NCBI GenBank assembly: GCA_014381825.1
Contig: JACNKX010000092.1
Coordinates: forward strand, 1-64,000
Direction of reading: 5' to 3'
Source: Planctomycetota bacterium
GTDB lineage: Bacteria > Planctomycetota > Planctomycetia > Pirellulales > Pirellulaceae
Length of the DNA stretch: 64,000 nt
The translations under genes were made by a program, and so were the position numbers. Of the stretch, positions 54,301 to 62,024 are shown in pieces (the stretch's first letter is position 1; every line of letters begins with the position of its first letter). Below the pieces are notes generated by a model that made no database searches, was not told where the DNA came from, and saw only the letters and a list, made by a program, of their open reading frames with translations.

Positions 54301-55117
54301 GGAGCTGTACAACCACGCGTCGATGGGGCGAGGAATCGCAGCCCGTCCTAGTGTGGAATTGTTGACTTTCGCGGATTGCCTCCCTGATAAAAGGTTGGAG
54401 ATCAAGGGGGCGGCTGCCGCAGCAACCGGAGGTGTTGGTATAAGCTGGCTGGAGGACGACTCCATTCTCCTGCGTGAACATCCTGCCGTGCGAATCGTCG
54501 CTGACGTGCTCGCGCCAGTTGCTCTGCACGGGCAAGTAGTATTGCTCGATCCCGAAGGTACTCCGCCCGAAGAATCCGACTTAGTGGTTGTGGAAACCCG
54601 CGATGGTCAACGGCTCGTCCGCCGCTACTGGGTTCATGACGACATCCCTTATCTAGAGAGCGTAAATCCAAACTCGCCGAGTCGACCTGCATTCGTTACT
54701 GACGGTGAGTGTCGCATGCGGCGGATCGTTGGAGTGCTTTATTGCCAGCCGTCGACAAGATCTGCGGCCAATGCCATTGGCGAGTGGACGCAAGTCGGAA
54801 ACGTATCACGCCGTTTGTTAGCGGGACTATTCGGTGTTAGGGTCAGCGGAACAAGCATGGAGCCGATAGCACGCGACGGACAGATTGTCCTTGTCCAACA
54901 AGAAGACGCATCTACCACCTTAGCCAATGGAGAACTCGCGTGCGTCGATGCTGAAGAGACAGAAGCAATGATCAAGCGATGTCGGCCTGGAGATCAAGAA
55001 TGGGTGTTGACGGCGATCAATTCGACCGTGATTGAAGATCCTATCGTTCTCGACTCGCAGAACATTCGTCACGTATATCGGCTGGCGGGTGTCCTCTTCG
55101 AGCCACGCGTGCAATAA
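51341..55117 (+). CDS. RloC/Rad50-like ATPase with zinc-hook, fused to tandem LexA-like S24 domains
   Basis: A 1258-residue protein from ATG 51341, chosen for 'aagggg' 8 bases ahead; an ATG at 51314 adds 9 residues. Numbering is from 51341. Residues 1-95 are an unassigned helical domain. The ATPase head has Walker A GPNGCGKSS at 124-132, a signature-like 'FSNAGRARALILAF' at 766-779, Walker B 'LLFDDP' with D797/D798, and H-loop H830 ('ATHYENFF'). Between them lies a coiled coil with zinc-hook C475-P-V-C478. 'DDPALSLDD' recalls the RloC/PrrC class. A helical stretch follows (about 850-1010). The first S24-like domain (about 1035-1130) has V1056 and R1094 where Ser and Lys belong; the second (about 1155-1255) has S1172 ('VSGTSMEP') and K1212 ('MIKRC'), the LexA/UmuD dyad. 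No nuclease or helix-turn-helix is visible. Confidence 0.85.
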   Translation: MFAHLNARTRGVVCDLVSGEAATIGERQIDDFDPDESLVLWAIATNLITLRELNGSTLATELVDNFQNTELPEIERISTDDSLTPTTPLPWTIGAIRACSFRGLAPAGITWEHDFNSESYLLHGPNGCGKSSLLGSISWCLTEKIFRDESGPSSPSNVDTFTAGEKPRKATVRSDALTLLDEGGESVPATTDYWVELQLSAEDSSGAAHELWIRRHSSEGLSTSLDGASWKDITSIAEAGISELDAELHIIMPARVTHLRFGENPDLVRLFSQIIGLDDLEAIAAVAESASRTLNTNATKIERDSLATEARSITNAIREIEDAATDHVESLIGYESIAAPVRTLEGVASFGNNINNELSRWRDQLLQDLGLAVPPEGDPRYAELKGQMEDLSGRVQAALEQLQTPLEKQFPTSVGAVFPEQATIDERVQQLDVFEELVRRQVHDRLEWAVEEESVAKAKLMLVASRHFQEKADECPVCTQVLKPVPAIRRQLEQLKPLADQPHLEKDINDFERELITQLNEIVAEQQRGEAKTSLPSRLLADWTDVKNNRFGGLLAPIASRLDEAFVSLSQDVPDQTPSAMEPLAGDYAKRFPDAFGGLSQALKESRTYLQLATVFQQQSSKIRPAISELLLSPCEASHPSLVGVLKRGSNANRQLRSLESVRKSLKQLYLAQKKHDELASQIRLYRQIAESSAATKSLGQFVRTETMCAIQQVEPQMKYYFEKLYNSEILVFDMLTPGHAANPEVKNQINVYLLSGAERIPMGPFSNAGRARALILAFVFAMLDRSEGTLGVLLFDDPALSLDDEHKARFIDKLVQPRLVTKQVIVATHYENFFKVAAPVFGDGHCLKLPPRRTAQDNVAFEPGDLLMRLEKALSLPTSAWRDQGANLRIWAERALRTISGYCPDPFFKFNKLQETIDLYGRIKDPRIATNERDRIVSELNSAVVRRVIHRVAHDEDPVESDVRDALTVLKNCQKDNVTHEIERLRELYNHASMGRGIAARPSVELLTFADCLPDKRLEIKGAAAAATGGVGISWLEDDSILLREHPAVRIVADVLAPVALHGQVVLLDPEGTPPEESDLVVVETRDGQRLVRRYWVHDDIPYLESVNPNSPSRPAFVTDGECRMRRIVGVLYCQPSTRSAANAIGEWTQVGNVSRRLLAGLFGVRVSGTSMEPIARDGQIVLVQQEDASTTLANGELACVDAEETEAMIKRCRPGDQEWVLTAINSTVIEDPIVLDSQNIRHVYRLAGVLFEPRVQ

Positions 55118-55155
55118 CAATTGCTGGCCGATCTACGGCCATTATCCATCGTCTG

Positions 55156-55183
55156 GTAGGGGAATTCTCGTCAATTCCCCTAC
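55156..55183. terminator. Strong hairpin after the ATPase-S24 gene
   Basis: Gtaggggaatt (55156-55166) pairs perfectly with aattcccctac (55173-55183) around a 6-base loop, 38 bases after the stop at 55117. There is no T-run, so it is a terminator by position or a dispersed palindrome. Confidence 0.5.
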
Positions 55184-55280
55184 GCAATCGATGACTTACT
55201 GGGAATCCAGCTACGGATAAGCGGCTACACTTATCTGTGATCAGCGCTCCCATTTGTGTTAATTTGGCTGGAAGTCATCC

Positions 55281-56399
55281 ATGCCTCGCATCGCCATTCT
55301 CTTCGAATTCGATTCGCTTAACGGCGGCGAGCATTCGCTGTTGACGTCGCTCGATCAGTTGTCGGTTGAGCCGTTTGAGTTCGTGGCGATGGCTCCGATC
55401 GGTGGCCGGCTTGAGGAAGCGCTTCGGCACCGCGGAATTCAACACGTCCCAATCTCGTTGCGTGACGACTTTGGAACTCGGTTGCCGCGAGTACAAGTGT
55501 GTGAAGCGATAAAAGATGCCATCGAAGGAGTCTCGCCGGACATCGTTCACGCTAACAGTCTGTCCATGGGGCGGCTGACGGGTGCCATTGCCGGTCAGAT
55601 TAAATCGCCCTGCGTCGCCCATTTGCGCGATATCATCAAGTTGTCACGAGCTGCTGTCGAAGACCTCAACCAGAATCGCGTGCTGCTGGCCGTGTCCCAT
55701 GCGACACGGACGTTCCACGTCGAGCAAGGAATGCGATCCGAGCGAGTGCGCGTGCTTTACAACGGTGTTGACTGCGATCGATTCCGTCCGCGAACACGCA
55801 CCGGTTCGTTGCATCGTGAACTGGGATTGCCGAACGATTCGTTCCTGATTGCCACGATCGGCCAAATCGGACTTCGCAAGGGACAAGACGTGTTGGCGGA
55901 GGCCGCTGTGCTGGCCGCTAATCGCTTGTCCAACGTGCATTATCTAGTTGTCGGAGAACGTCTGTCGTCCAAGGCGGAGAGCATCGAATTTGAACGCGCT
56001 CTGCTCGATCGATTTAACGCAGCCGGACTCGACGATCGCCTTCATCTACTTGGATACCGAAGCGACGTGGACCGTTTGATGAACGAAGTGGATTTGCTGG
56101 TCCATCCCGCTCATCAAGAACCACTGGGAAGGGTGTTGTTGGAAGCCGCTGCGTCTGGTTTGCCAATCGTCGCGACGACCGTCGGCGGTACCGAAGAGAT
56201 TCTTTGTGATGGCGAATCGGCGCGGCTCGTCGTCGCCGCTGATCCCAAATCTCTGGCAAATGCCATCATCGAATTGGAAGCTGATGTTTCGAAACGACGC
56301 CGTTTCGCCGCCGCTGCTCGGAAGCAGGTGGAAACGGCCTTCGAGGCCAAGCAATCAGCTCGAAACCTGGCTGCCGTATGGAATCGAGTCGTAAGTTAG
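55281..56399 (+). CDS. Family 4 glycosyltransferase (GT-B fold)
   Basis: A 372-residue protein. The N-terminal Rossmann half includes 'LNGGEHSLLTSLDQL' and 'PDIVHANSLSMGRLTGAIAG'. The C-terminal half has 'VLYNGVDCDRFRPR', 'TIGQIGLRKGQDVLAEA' and the E-x7-E nucleotide-sugar motif in 'HQEPLGRVLLEAAASGLPIVAT'. It uses a nucleotide-activated sugar with retention of configuration and probably acts in cell-surface polysaccharide or lipid glycosylation. The sugar-nucleotide genes 2-4 kb downstream (57848 and 59300) fit such a role, although they are not in one operon with it. Confidence 0.92.
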   Translation: MPRIAILFEFDSLNGGEHSLLTSLDQLSVEPFEFVAMAPIGGRLEEALRHRGIQHVPISLRDDFGTRLPRVQVCEAIKDAIEGVSPDIVHANSLSMGRLTGAIAGQIKSPCVAHLRDIIKLSRAAVEDLNQNRVLLAVSHATRTFHVEQGMRSERVRVLYNGVDCDRFRPRTRTGSLHRELGLPNDSFLIATIGQIGLRKGQDVLAEAAVLAANRLSNVHYLVVGERLSSKAESIEFERALLDRFNAAGLDDRLHLLGYRSDVDRLMNEVDLLVHPAHQEPLGRVLLEAAASGLPIVATTVGGTEEILCDGESARLVVAADPKSLANAIIELEADVSKRRRFAAAARKQVETAFEAKQSARNLAAVWNRVVS

Positions 56400-56494
56400 C
56401 GCCGGGCACAACAAAATGTGGGTAGAGGGTCGTTAGTATGCGAACTGCATCACGAATGGGGCGTCTCGTGACCGGTGCGGCAGACGCCGACACC

Positions 56495-57475
56495 TTACTT
56501 GTCAGCCCTTAACAGTTCTTTGATCGTGCTCACGATCTCAGGGTTCGGAAGATCCTGCTTCTGCATTATGAGATGCATAAAGTTGTCGGCGAGGACTTCG
56601 TCAGGGTGGATAATATATTTGGTGTTGCCACCGATCTGTTGATGGAAGGATGGCGTTTTCTTTGGGTCGAGTAAGATCGGCTTGCCTGACTCTTCAACGA
56701 CGGACCAATCGTTGCCGTTGCGCCGGACGACGAGCAGTTGAAACTTCAAGTAACCGAAGAAAGAACGATTCTGTTTGGGATCGAAGCGTTCCGGTGAGTA
56801 CAGAAGCGGAACCGCCAGCCGATCTTGGCCATCGACATCCAGCTCGATGTAGTAACGCAAAGAAGGTCCGTCGGGATTCGTGATCTTGAAATCGACTAAC
56901 GACTCAGGAAGTGTGACTTCGGGGCATGGCTTGAAGCCGATGATCTCGTAGAGCGAACGGCGTAGCGGTTCGTTGTGGCTGCTGAGGACATGGAACAATT
57001 CGTGGATGAAGATCTTTTCGAGTTGCGACTCGCGAAATCCGACGTGAGGACGAGGGAGGATCACGGCATGGCGCCGGCAGTAGGCTGCGCCGCCTTCTTC
57101 TTTTCCCGTTGTTTGGATCAAAAGGATCTCGGGCGGAAATGGCAACGCATAGTCCGCGAACCGCTTGGCGACGCTGGCGATGACTGATTCCATCTTCGCT
57201 CGATCGGCATCGCTCCACGCAATGACTTGCTCGGCGGAGAATTTCATCAGGTCTTTGGTGGTGACTGCGTCGTTCGTCTTGAGTCGTGATTCGAGGTCAA
57301 AACGGCTGAGAGCCGTGGTGTAGCGATCCGGTGTCCGTAATGCCGCCTGGCCTGCTTCGACGGAAGTGAAGACACAGGATGTTGTGTCGGTTAGCTGAAT
57401 GGTGTCTGCCGACAAACCATTAAGTGGGTCAAATTGGATGAGTGCAATTACGAGCGATATCGAGATGAGCTTCAT
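56495..57475 (-). CDS. Secreted putative zinc metallopeptidase
   Basis: A 326-residue protein with a signal peptide ('ISISLVIALIQFDPLNGLSA'). The zincin motif H158-E-L-F-H162 lies in 'EKIFIHELFHVLSSHN'. A third ligand of gluzincin or metzincin type is not obvious; the Glu in 'LYEIIGF' 17 residues on is a candidate. The C-terminal 120 residues contain 'GKPILLDPKKTPSFHQQIG' and 'YIIHPDEVLADNFMHL', which hint at a second Glu/Asp/His-bearing helix. The enzyme presumably acts in the periplasm. It is convergent with the glycosyltransferase and divergent from a tiny membrane protein. Confidence 0.75.
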   Translation of the reverse strand: MKLISISLVIALIQFDPLNGLSADTIQLTDTTSCVFTSVEAGQAALRTPDRYTTALSRFDLESRLKTNDAVTTKDLMKFSAEQVIAWSDADRAKMESVIASVAKRFADYALPFPPEILLIQTTGKEEGGAAYCRRHAVILPRPHVGFRESQLEKIFIHELFHVLSSHNEPLRRSLYEIIGFKPCPEVTLPESLVDFKITNPDGPSLRYYIELDVDGQDRLAVPLLYSPERFDPKQNRSFFGYLKFQLLVVRRNGNDWSVVEESGKPILLDPKKTPSFHQQIGGNTKYIIHPDEVLADNFMHLIMQKQDLPNPEIVSTIKELLRADK

Positions 57476-57596
57476 CGCGTCTCCAGGTGAAAAACGGGCT
57501 GCTAAAACTTGGGCTGCTCTTGGACGGTTCGGACGTGATAGCTATGTTAACGGGCTGTGAAGCTGGGTAAAGCAGTTCTCGCGGATTGAATTAGAT

Positions 57597-57719
57597 ATGG
57601 CTCGTTGGCCTCGACATGCTTGGACGACGTTGTTCACTTACGGATCAATCTTTGTGTTCTTTCCGATACTAGCGGTACTCGCCTACGGGTATGTACAAGG
57701 TTGGTTTTCAAGCCGATAA
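57597..57719 (+). CDS. Small single-span membrane protein (40 residues)
   Basis: This is an ATG-initiated frame of 40 codons ending with TAA at 57717. It encodes a basic N-terminus ('MARWPRHAW'), one hydrophobic span of about 22 residues ('FTYGSIFVFFPILAVLAYGY') and a short tail 'VQGWFSSR'. Such a clean positive-inside single span is unlikely in random intergenic sequence. The ribosome site is weak. No family was recognised; a small membrane-protein regulator is one possibility. Confidence 0.5.
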   Translation: MARWPRHAWTTLFTYGSIFVFFPILAVLAYGYVQGWFSSR

Positions 57720-57847
57720 GCGATTTTAAAAGTAGGATGGAATTGTACTCCGTCTAACGCGGGGTCGGAGTGCAACTCCAAGCCGCGAGCGGGAGTAACG
57801 CTAACTACGATCGAACGGCCAGGCGAATCTCGCCCAGAGGAACCATT

Positions 57848-59239
57848 GTGACACACGAAGAACTCGCCGCGCAGCTGACCGATGCTGGCCAATCACAGGT
57901 ACTTGCCTTCTGGGATGAATTGAGCGCGGCGCAGCAATCGAGTCTCTTGGCGCAACTCGAAGCCGTCGATTTCGAGTTAATCAATCAGCTCGTCCAAGGC
58001 GAGGATGCGGCACCAGATTGGGCAGCGCTCGCGGCCAAGGCAGAGCCGCCACGAGCGATCCGGCTGGATTCGACAGGCAACGAGTTCTCGCCCGACGAAG
58101 CGATCGCGCGCGGCGAGCAGGCGCTCCGCGACGGCCAGCTCGGACTGATCCTCGTCGCAGGCGGCCAGGGAACGCGACTCGGGTTCGACCATCCGAAGGG
58201 CATGTTTCCGTTGGGACCGGTTTCGAAGCGGACGTTGTTTCAAATTCTGATTGAACGGCTTCGTGCAGTTGCGAATCGGTATGGCGTTTCGATTCCGATG
58301 TATCTGATGACGAGTCCCGCGACACACGATGAAACGATCGCTTTCCTGGACCAACACGATCGATTTGGCCTGAAAGAGGACGAGTTACAAATCTTCTGCC
58401 AGGGCGTGATGCCAGCGATCGATGCGCGAACCGGCAAGTTGCTGCTCGCCGAGCGCGACTCGTTGGCGCTCAGCCCCGACGGGCACGGCGGAACCCTGGC
58501 TGCTCTGGTCAAAGAAGGCTGCATGGCCGATGCCCAGAAGCGAAACATTGAGCACTTGTTCTACTGTCATATCGATAACCCTCTGGCACAGATTTGTGAT
58601 CCGAAATTGATCGGTTATCACTTGCTGGCCAACTCGGACATGACATCGCAAGCGGTCAAGAAACGAGCGGCCGACGAAAAGGTTGGCAACGTTGTTACGA
58701 TCGGCGGCGTAACGCAAATCATTGAGTACATTGATTTGCCACCACAGTACGGTCAGCAGAAGCAAGGAGACGGCTCGCTCAAGCTGTGGGCGGGCAACAT
58801 CGGTGTGCATACGTTCCGGCGCAGCTTCTTAGAGCAGGCCGCCAGTCAAAAGGATTCGCTGCCATTTCATCGCGCGCTGAAAGCCGTACTTCATGTGGAC
58901 TTCGCTGGCACGGAGGTGACACCCGCATCCGAGAACGCGATCAAGTTTGAACGCTTCATCTTCGACTTGCTGCCGTTGGCGCAGAATGCGATCGTCGTCG
59001 AAGTGAACGCTGGCGACGCGTTCGCACCCGTAAAGAATGCGGACGGCGATCCGACTGACACACCCGCTACCGCCAAAGCCGCCATGCTTGCGCGTGATGC
59101 GAAGTTGTTATGCGACGCTGGTGCGACGATCACGGACGGAGTTGGTGTAGAAGTCAGCCCACTGTGGGCACTTGATTCCCTAGAAGCGGCGACCAAGTGT
59201 CCTAGAGCCAAGATTACGGAAGCGACCTACTTTGGCTAG
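57848..59239 (+). CDS. UDP-sugar pyrophosphorylase, UAP1-like (UDPGP family)
   Basis: A 463-residue protein from GTG 57848, which has 'agagga' ahead of it; an ATG 26 codons upstream lacks such a site and starts outside the fold. The helical N-terminus ('QVLAFWDELSAAQQSSLLAQ') and 'LGLILVAGGQGTRLGFDHPKGM' with 'PLGPVSKRTLFQILIERL' are those of the eukaryote-type UDP-N-acetylglucosamine pyrophosphorylases. 'SPDGHGGTLAAL' and 'YCHIDNPLAQICDP' form the uridine and sugar-phosphate sites. It makes UDP-GlcNAc or UDP-glucose/galactose from the sugar-1-phosphate and UTP. The exact sugar cannot be decided. A mannose-1-phosphate guanylyltransferase gene follows. Confidence 0.9.
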   Translation: MTHEELAAQLTDAGQSQVLAFWDELSAAQQSSLLAQLEAVDFELINQLVQGEDAAPDWAALAAKAEPPRAIRLDSTGNEFSPDEAIARGEQALRDGQLGLILVAGGQGTRLGFDHPKGMFPLGPVSKRTLFQILIERLRAVANRYGVSIPMYLMTSPATHDETIAFLDQHDRFGLKEDELQIFCQGVMPAIDARTGKLLLAERDSLALSPDGHGGTLAALVKEGCMADAQKRNIEHLFYCHIDNPLAQICDPKLIGYHLLANSDMTSQAVKKRAADEKVGNVVTIGGVTQIIEYIDLPPQYGQQKQGDGSLKLWAGNIGVHTFRRSFLEQAASQKDSLPFHRALKAVLHVDFAGTEVTPASENAIKFERFIFDLLPLAQNAIVVEVNAGDAFAPVKNADGDPTDTPATAKAAMLARDAKLLCDAGATITDGVGVEVSPLWALDSLEAATKCPRAKITEATYFG

Positions 59240-59299
59240 GCTTTGTTGGAACAATCTAGCGTTCAGCGACGACAATTCAATTCGACATAGGATGTCTTC

Positions 59300-60391
59300 A
59301 TGCTACACGCTGTTATCATGGCCGGCGGTTCCGGCACTCGATTCTGGCCCGCCAGCCGCACGGCCCTGCCAAAGCAGCTCTTAAACTTGGTCGGCGAGCG
59401 CACGATGATTCAGGAGACACTTGATCGCGTCGACGGACTCGCCTCCGCTGAAAACGCACTAGTCGTTACGAACCGGGCGCTCGTCAATGTGATTCGCGAG
59501 CAGCTGCCCTCGCTGCCAGCCGAAGCAGTGATCGGCGAACCGTGCAAACGCGATACGGCTCCTTGTATCGGACTGGCCGCCGCGATTGTCGCTCACGCTG
59601 ATCCCGACGCCACGATGATCGTGATGCCATCAGACCATGTCATCAGCGACAGAGAAGCGTTTCATTCGGCGATTCGACATGCGTCAGAACTGGTTGATCG
59701 CGAGCCAGGCCGAATCGTCACGTTCGGCATTCGACCGTCCTATCCGGCGGAAAGTTTCGGCTACATCGAGCGTGGCGAGCCGCTCACGTCGGATGATGGC
59801 ACCGAAGTCGAGATTGCGGTGTATCCCGTCAAGATGTTTCGCGAGAAGCCGTCCGCAGAAGTCGCGGAGCAGTACTTGGCGACCGGCGGCTTCTATTGGA
59901 ACTCTGGCATCTTCGTCTGGAAGGCCAAAACGATTCTTGACGCGCTTGCCGAGCATGAATCGGCAATGCACGAACACATCCAAACGATAGCGGCTTCGTA
60001 TGGAACTGCCGCGTTTGGCGAGACGCTAGCTATTGAGTTCGCCAAGATCGAAGGCAAGTCGATCGACTATGCCGTGATGGAAAGGTACGAGAATGTCGTC
60101 GTCATCGAAGCTCCGTTTGACTGGGACGATGTCGGCAATTGGCGCTCGCTGACTCGGCAACGTGGAACGGATGAAGCTGGCAATACGGTCATTGGTCGGC
60201 ATTTGGCGTTAAACTCCAGCGGGTGTATCGTCCGCAGCTCCGACGAACATCTGGTCGTGACGCTTGGGATGCAAGACTGTATCGTCGTCCATACGCCAGA
60301 CGCCACGCTCGTCGCTCGGAAACACGACGAAGAGGCGATTCGACAGATCGTTGAGCTATTGAAAGAAAAGGGCTGGGACCAATACTTGTAA
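59300..60391 (+). CDS. manC: Mannose-1-phosphate guanylyltransferase
   Basis: A 363-residue protein. It joins mannose-1-phosphate with GTP to give GDP-mannose. The nucleotide-binding signature is 'VIMAGGSGTRFWPASRTALPKQ'. Other boxes are 'PSDHVISD', 'FGYIERGEP', 'KMFREKPS', 'GGFYWNSGIFVWKA' and 'DWDDVGNWRSL'. The phosphomannose isomerase domain found in bifunctional ManC/AlgA enzymes (about 480 residues) is absent, which is normal for this shorter form. It follows the UDP-sugar pyrophosphorylase by 60 bases; together they supply precursors for surface glycans. Confidence 0.93.
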   Translation: MLHAVIMAGGSGTRFWPASRTALPKQLLNLVGERTMIQETLDRVDGLASAENALVVTNRALVNVIREQLPSLPAEAVIGEPCKRDTAPCIGLAAAIVAHADPDATMIVMPSDHVISDREAFHSAIRHASELVDREPGRIVTFGIRPSYPAESFGYIERGEPLTSDDGTEVEIAVYPVKMFREKPSAEVAEQYLATGGFYWNSGIFVWKAKTILDALAEHESAMHEHIQTIAASYGTAAFGETLAIEFAKIEGKSIDYAVMERYENVVVIEAPFDWDDVGNWRSLTRQRGTDEAGNTVIGRHLALNSSGCIVRSSDEHLVVTLGMQDCIVVHTPDATLVARKHDEEAIRQIVELLKEKGWDQYL

Positions 60392-60433
60392 CTGCGAACC
60401 CAATAGTTAAGCCTCGGTAAAGTGAGCAATCGT

Positions 60434-61471
60434 ATGTCGGTTAAAGCCAAGAGTCGAATTCCATTGATTCTCGGAACGTACCTCATGATCATTCCATTTG
60501 TCGCCTCGGGAGACGATCCCGTGCCCGCTTTGCCAAGAGTGGGAGCTCGTAACGTCGAAGGGCCAACTTTCGGCGGCAAGCAGCTTTGGACCGACGAGCT
60601 GATCTTTCACGACTGGCGAATTCAACGTCACGTCTGGACCGGACACCATCGCTTGCTCGACAACAGGGACTTTCGTCGCGCTTGGGGCTCGTTCGAGCAC
60701 TGTCGCGAGCAGCTAGACGCTTTTAAGCGAGAATTGGCGATGCCACCGATGCGTGGCAAAGTTGTTGTCGCGCTGCATGGCCTCCTTCGTTCGCGTCAAT
60801 CGATGCAGGGGATCTGCGACCACTTTCGTGAGCATGGCGACTACGCGATCGTGAACTTCTCGTACGCCAGCACACGCAAGGAGCTGGACCAACATGCTCA
60901 ATCTTTTGCCCGCGTTATGGAAAACATCGGGCCTGAAGTGACCGAGATCAATTTCGTCGCTCACAGTCTCGGCAACCTCGTCATCAGACACTACCTCGGC
61001 GATCAGACGAATCCAGACGAAGGCAAACTCCCTGACCCAAGGATCAAGCGTATCGTGATGCTTGCTCCGCCGAACAACGGTGCCGAGTTCGCTCGAAAGT
61101 TTGCCGACAACAAGATCTTTCAAACGATTTGGGGCAAGACCGGGCTGGAGTTAGCCAACGAATGGGATTCGCTTGAAAAGCATCTTGCGGTGCCCGCTTG
61201 CGAGTTTGCCATTATCGCGGGTGGAAAGGGAGAATCGTCCGGTAGCAATCCGCTGTTGACCGGAGACGATGATTTCGTTGTGAGCGTGGAGGAGACACGG
61301 CTTCCCGGCGCCAGAGACTTTGCGATGCTTCCGGTTCTACACAGTTCGATTATGGACGATTCGAATGTGCGCGAATGTGCGATGCGGTTCTTTGGGCACG
61401 GCTACCTTGTCGCCGCCGACAAGCGGCAGCCGATTCTTCGTGCACCAGCAAACGGTCAACCGCGCGAATGA
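60434..61471 (+). CDS. Secreted alpha/beta-hydrolase (lipase-like)
   Basis: About 345 residues from ATG 60434; a GTG at 60422 is 4 codons upstream. A signal peptide is likely ('IPLILGTYLMIIPFVASG'). The hydrolase fold is shown by 'KVVVALHGLLRSRQSM' (oxyanion-hole strand), the nucleophile elbow 'FVAHSLGNLVIRHYL' with Ser in A-H-S-L-G, and a His-containing 'MLPVLHSSIMDD' near the end. 'DDDFVVSVEETRLPGA' resembles the acid region of triacylglycerol-lipase-like proteins. The substrate is unknown. Its stop overlaps the start of ruvX (ATGA), so the pair is coupled. Confidence 0.8.
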   Translation: MSVKAKSRIPLILGTYLMIIPFVASGDDPVPALPRVGARNVEGPTFGGKQLWTDELIFHDWRIQRHVWTGHHRLLDNRDFRRAWGSFEHCREQLDAFKRELAMPPMRGKVVVALHGLLRSRQSMQGICDHFREHGDYAIVNFSYASTRKELDQHAQSFARVMENIGPEVTEINFVAHSLGNLVIRHYLGDQTNPDEGKLPDPRIKRIVMLAPPNNGAEFARKFADNKIFQTIWGKTGLELANEWDSLEKHLAVPACEFAIIAGGKGESSGSNPLLTGDDDFVVSVEETRLPGARDFAMLPVLHSSIMDDSNVRECAMRFFGHGYLVAADKRQPILRAPANGQPRE

Positions 61472-61932
61472 GTCGACTTCTTCCCAAAGAAGGACGGATC
61501 GCTGGTGTCGATTTCGGAACGGTCCGCATAGGCATCGCGATCTCCGACACGCGGCAAGCGCTCGCCAGTCCGCTCGACAACTACTCGCGCGGATCGAAGG
61601 ACCAGGATGCTGGATACTTCCAGCGACTCGTTAAGGAAGAAGGCGTCGTCGGATTCGTGGTCGGACTGCCCGTTCACATGTCGGGAGACGAAAGTCAGAA
61701 GTCTCAAGAAGCCCGGGAATTTGGCGAATGGTTAGCGGAAGTATCGGGATTGCCCGTCGAGTTCTACGACGAACGATTTTCATCAGCGATCGCGGACGAG
61801 TTTTTAGCCGCCGGCCAGCTCACGAAAAAGCAACGACAAAAGCGCCGCGACATGCTGGCTGCACAAGTGATTCTCGCTTCCTATCTGGAGTCGAATCGCC
61901 AGGGCACGGGCCAGCAATCCATCGATGACTAG
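61468..61932 (+). CDS. ruvX: Holliday junction resolvase-like RuvX (YqgF family)
   Basis: A 154-residue protein whose ATG overlaps the preceding stop; the frame is open upstream but that would extend into the hydrolase gene. RNase H-fold motifs: 'RIAGVDFGTVRIGIAISDTRQ' with the first catalytic Asp, 'FVVGLPVHMSGDES', and 'VEFYDERFSSAIADEF' with Glu. The C-terminal 'DMLAAQVILASYLE' carries the last Asp. YqgF/RuvX acts in 16S rRNA 5'-end maturation and may resolve junctions. Length is typical. Confidence 0.93.
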   Translation: MSRLLPKEGRIAGVDFGTVRIGIAISDTRQALASPLDNYSRGSKDQDAGYFQRLVKEEGVVGFVVGLPVHMSGDESQKSQEAREFGEWLAEVSGLPVEFYDERFSSAIADEFLAAGQLTKKQRQKRRDMLAAQVILASYLESNRQGTGQQSIDD

Positions 61933-62024
61933 CACGTTGCTATCGCGCCAGTGACGGCCAACGGTGAATGAGGCTCACCTTCTCGCGGATCGTCTGCCGA
62001 ATAATCTGATATCTCCTCTCGGTG

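Noticed and set aside
51341-55117. Plain SbcC/Rad50 repair ATPase with SbcD partner
   Set aside because: No SbcD/Mre11 nuclease gene adjoins, the signature motif is not LSGG, and the C-terminal 250 residues are S24-like.
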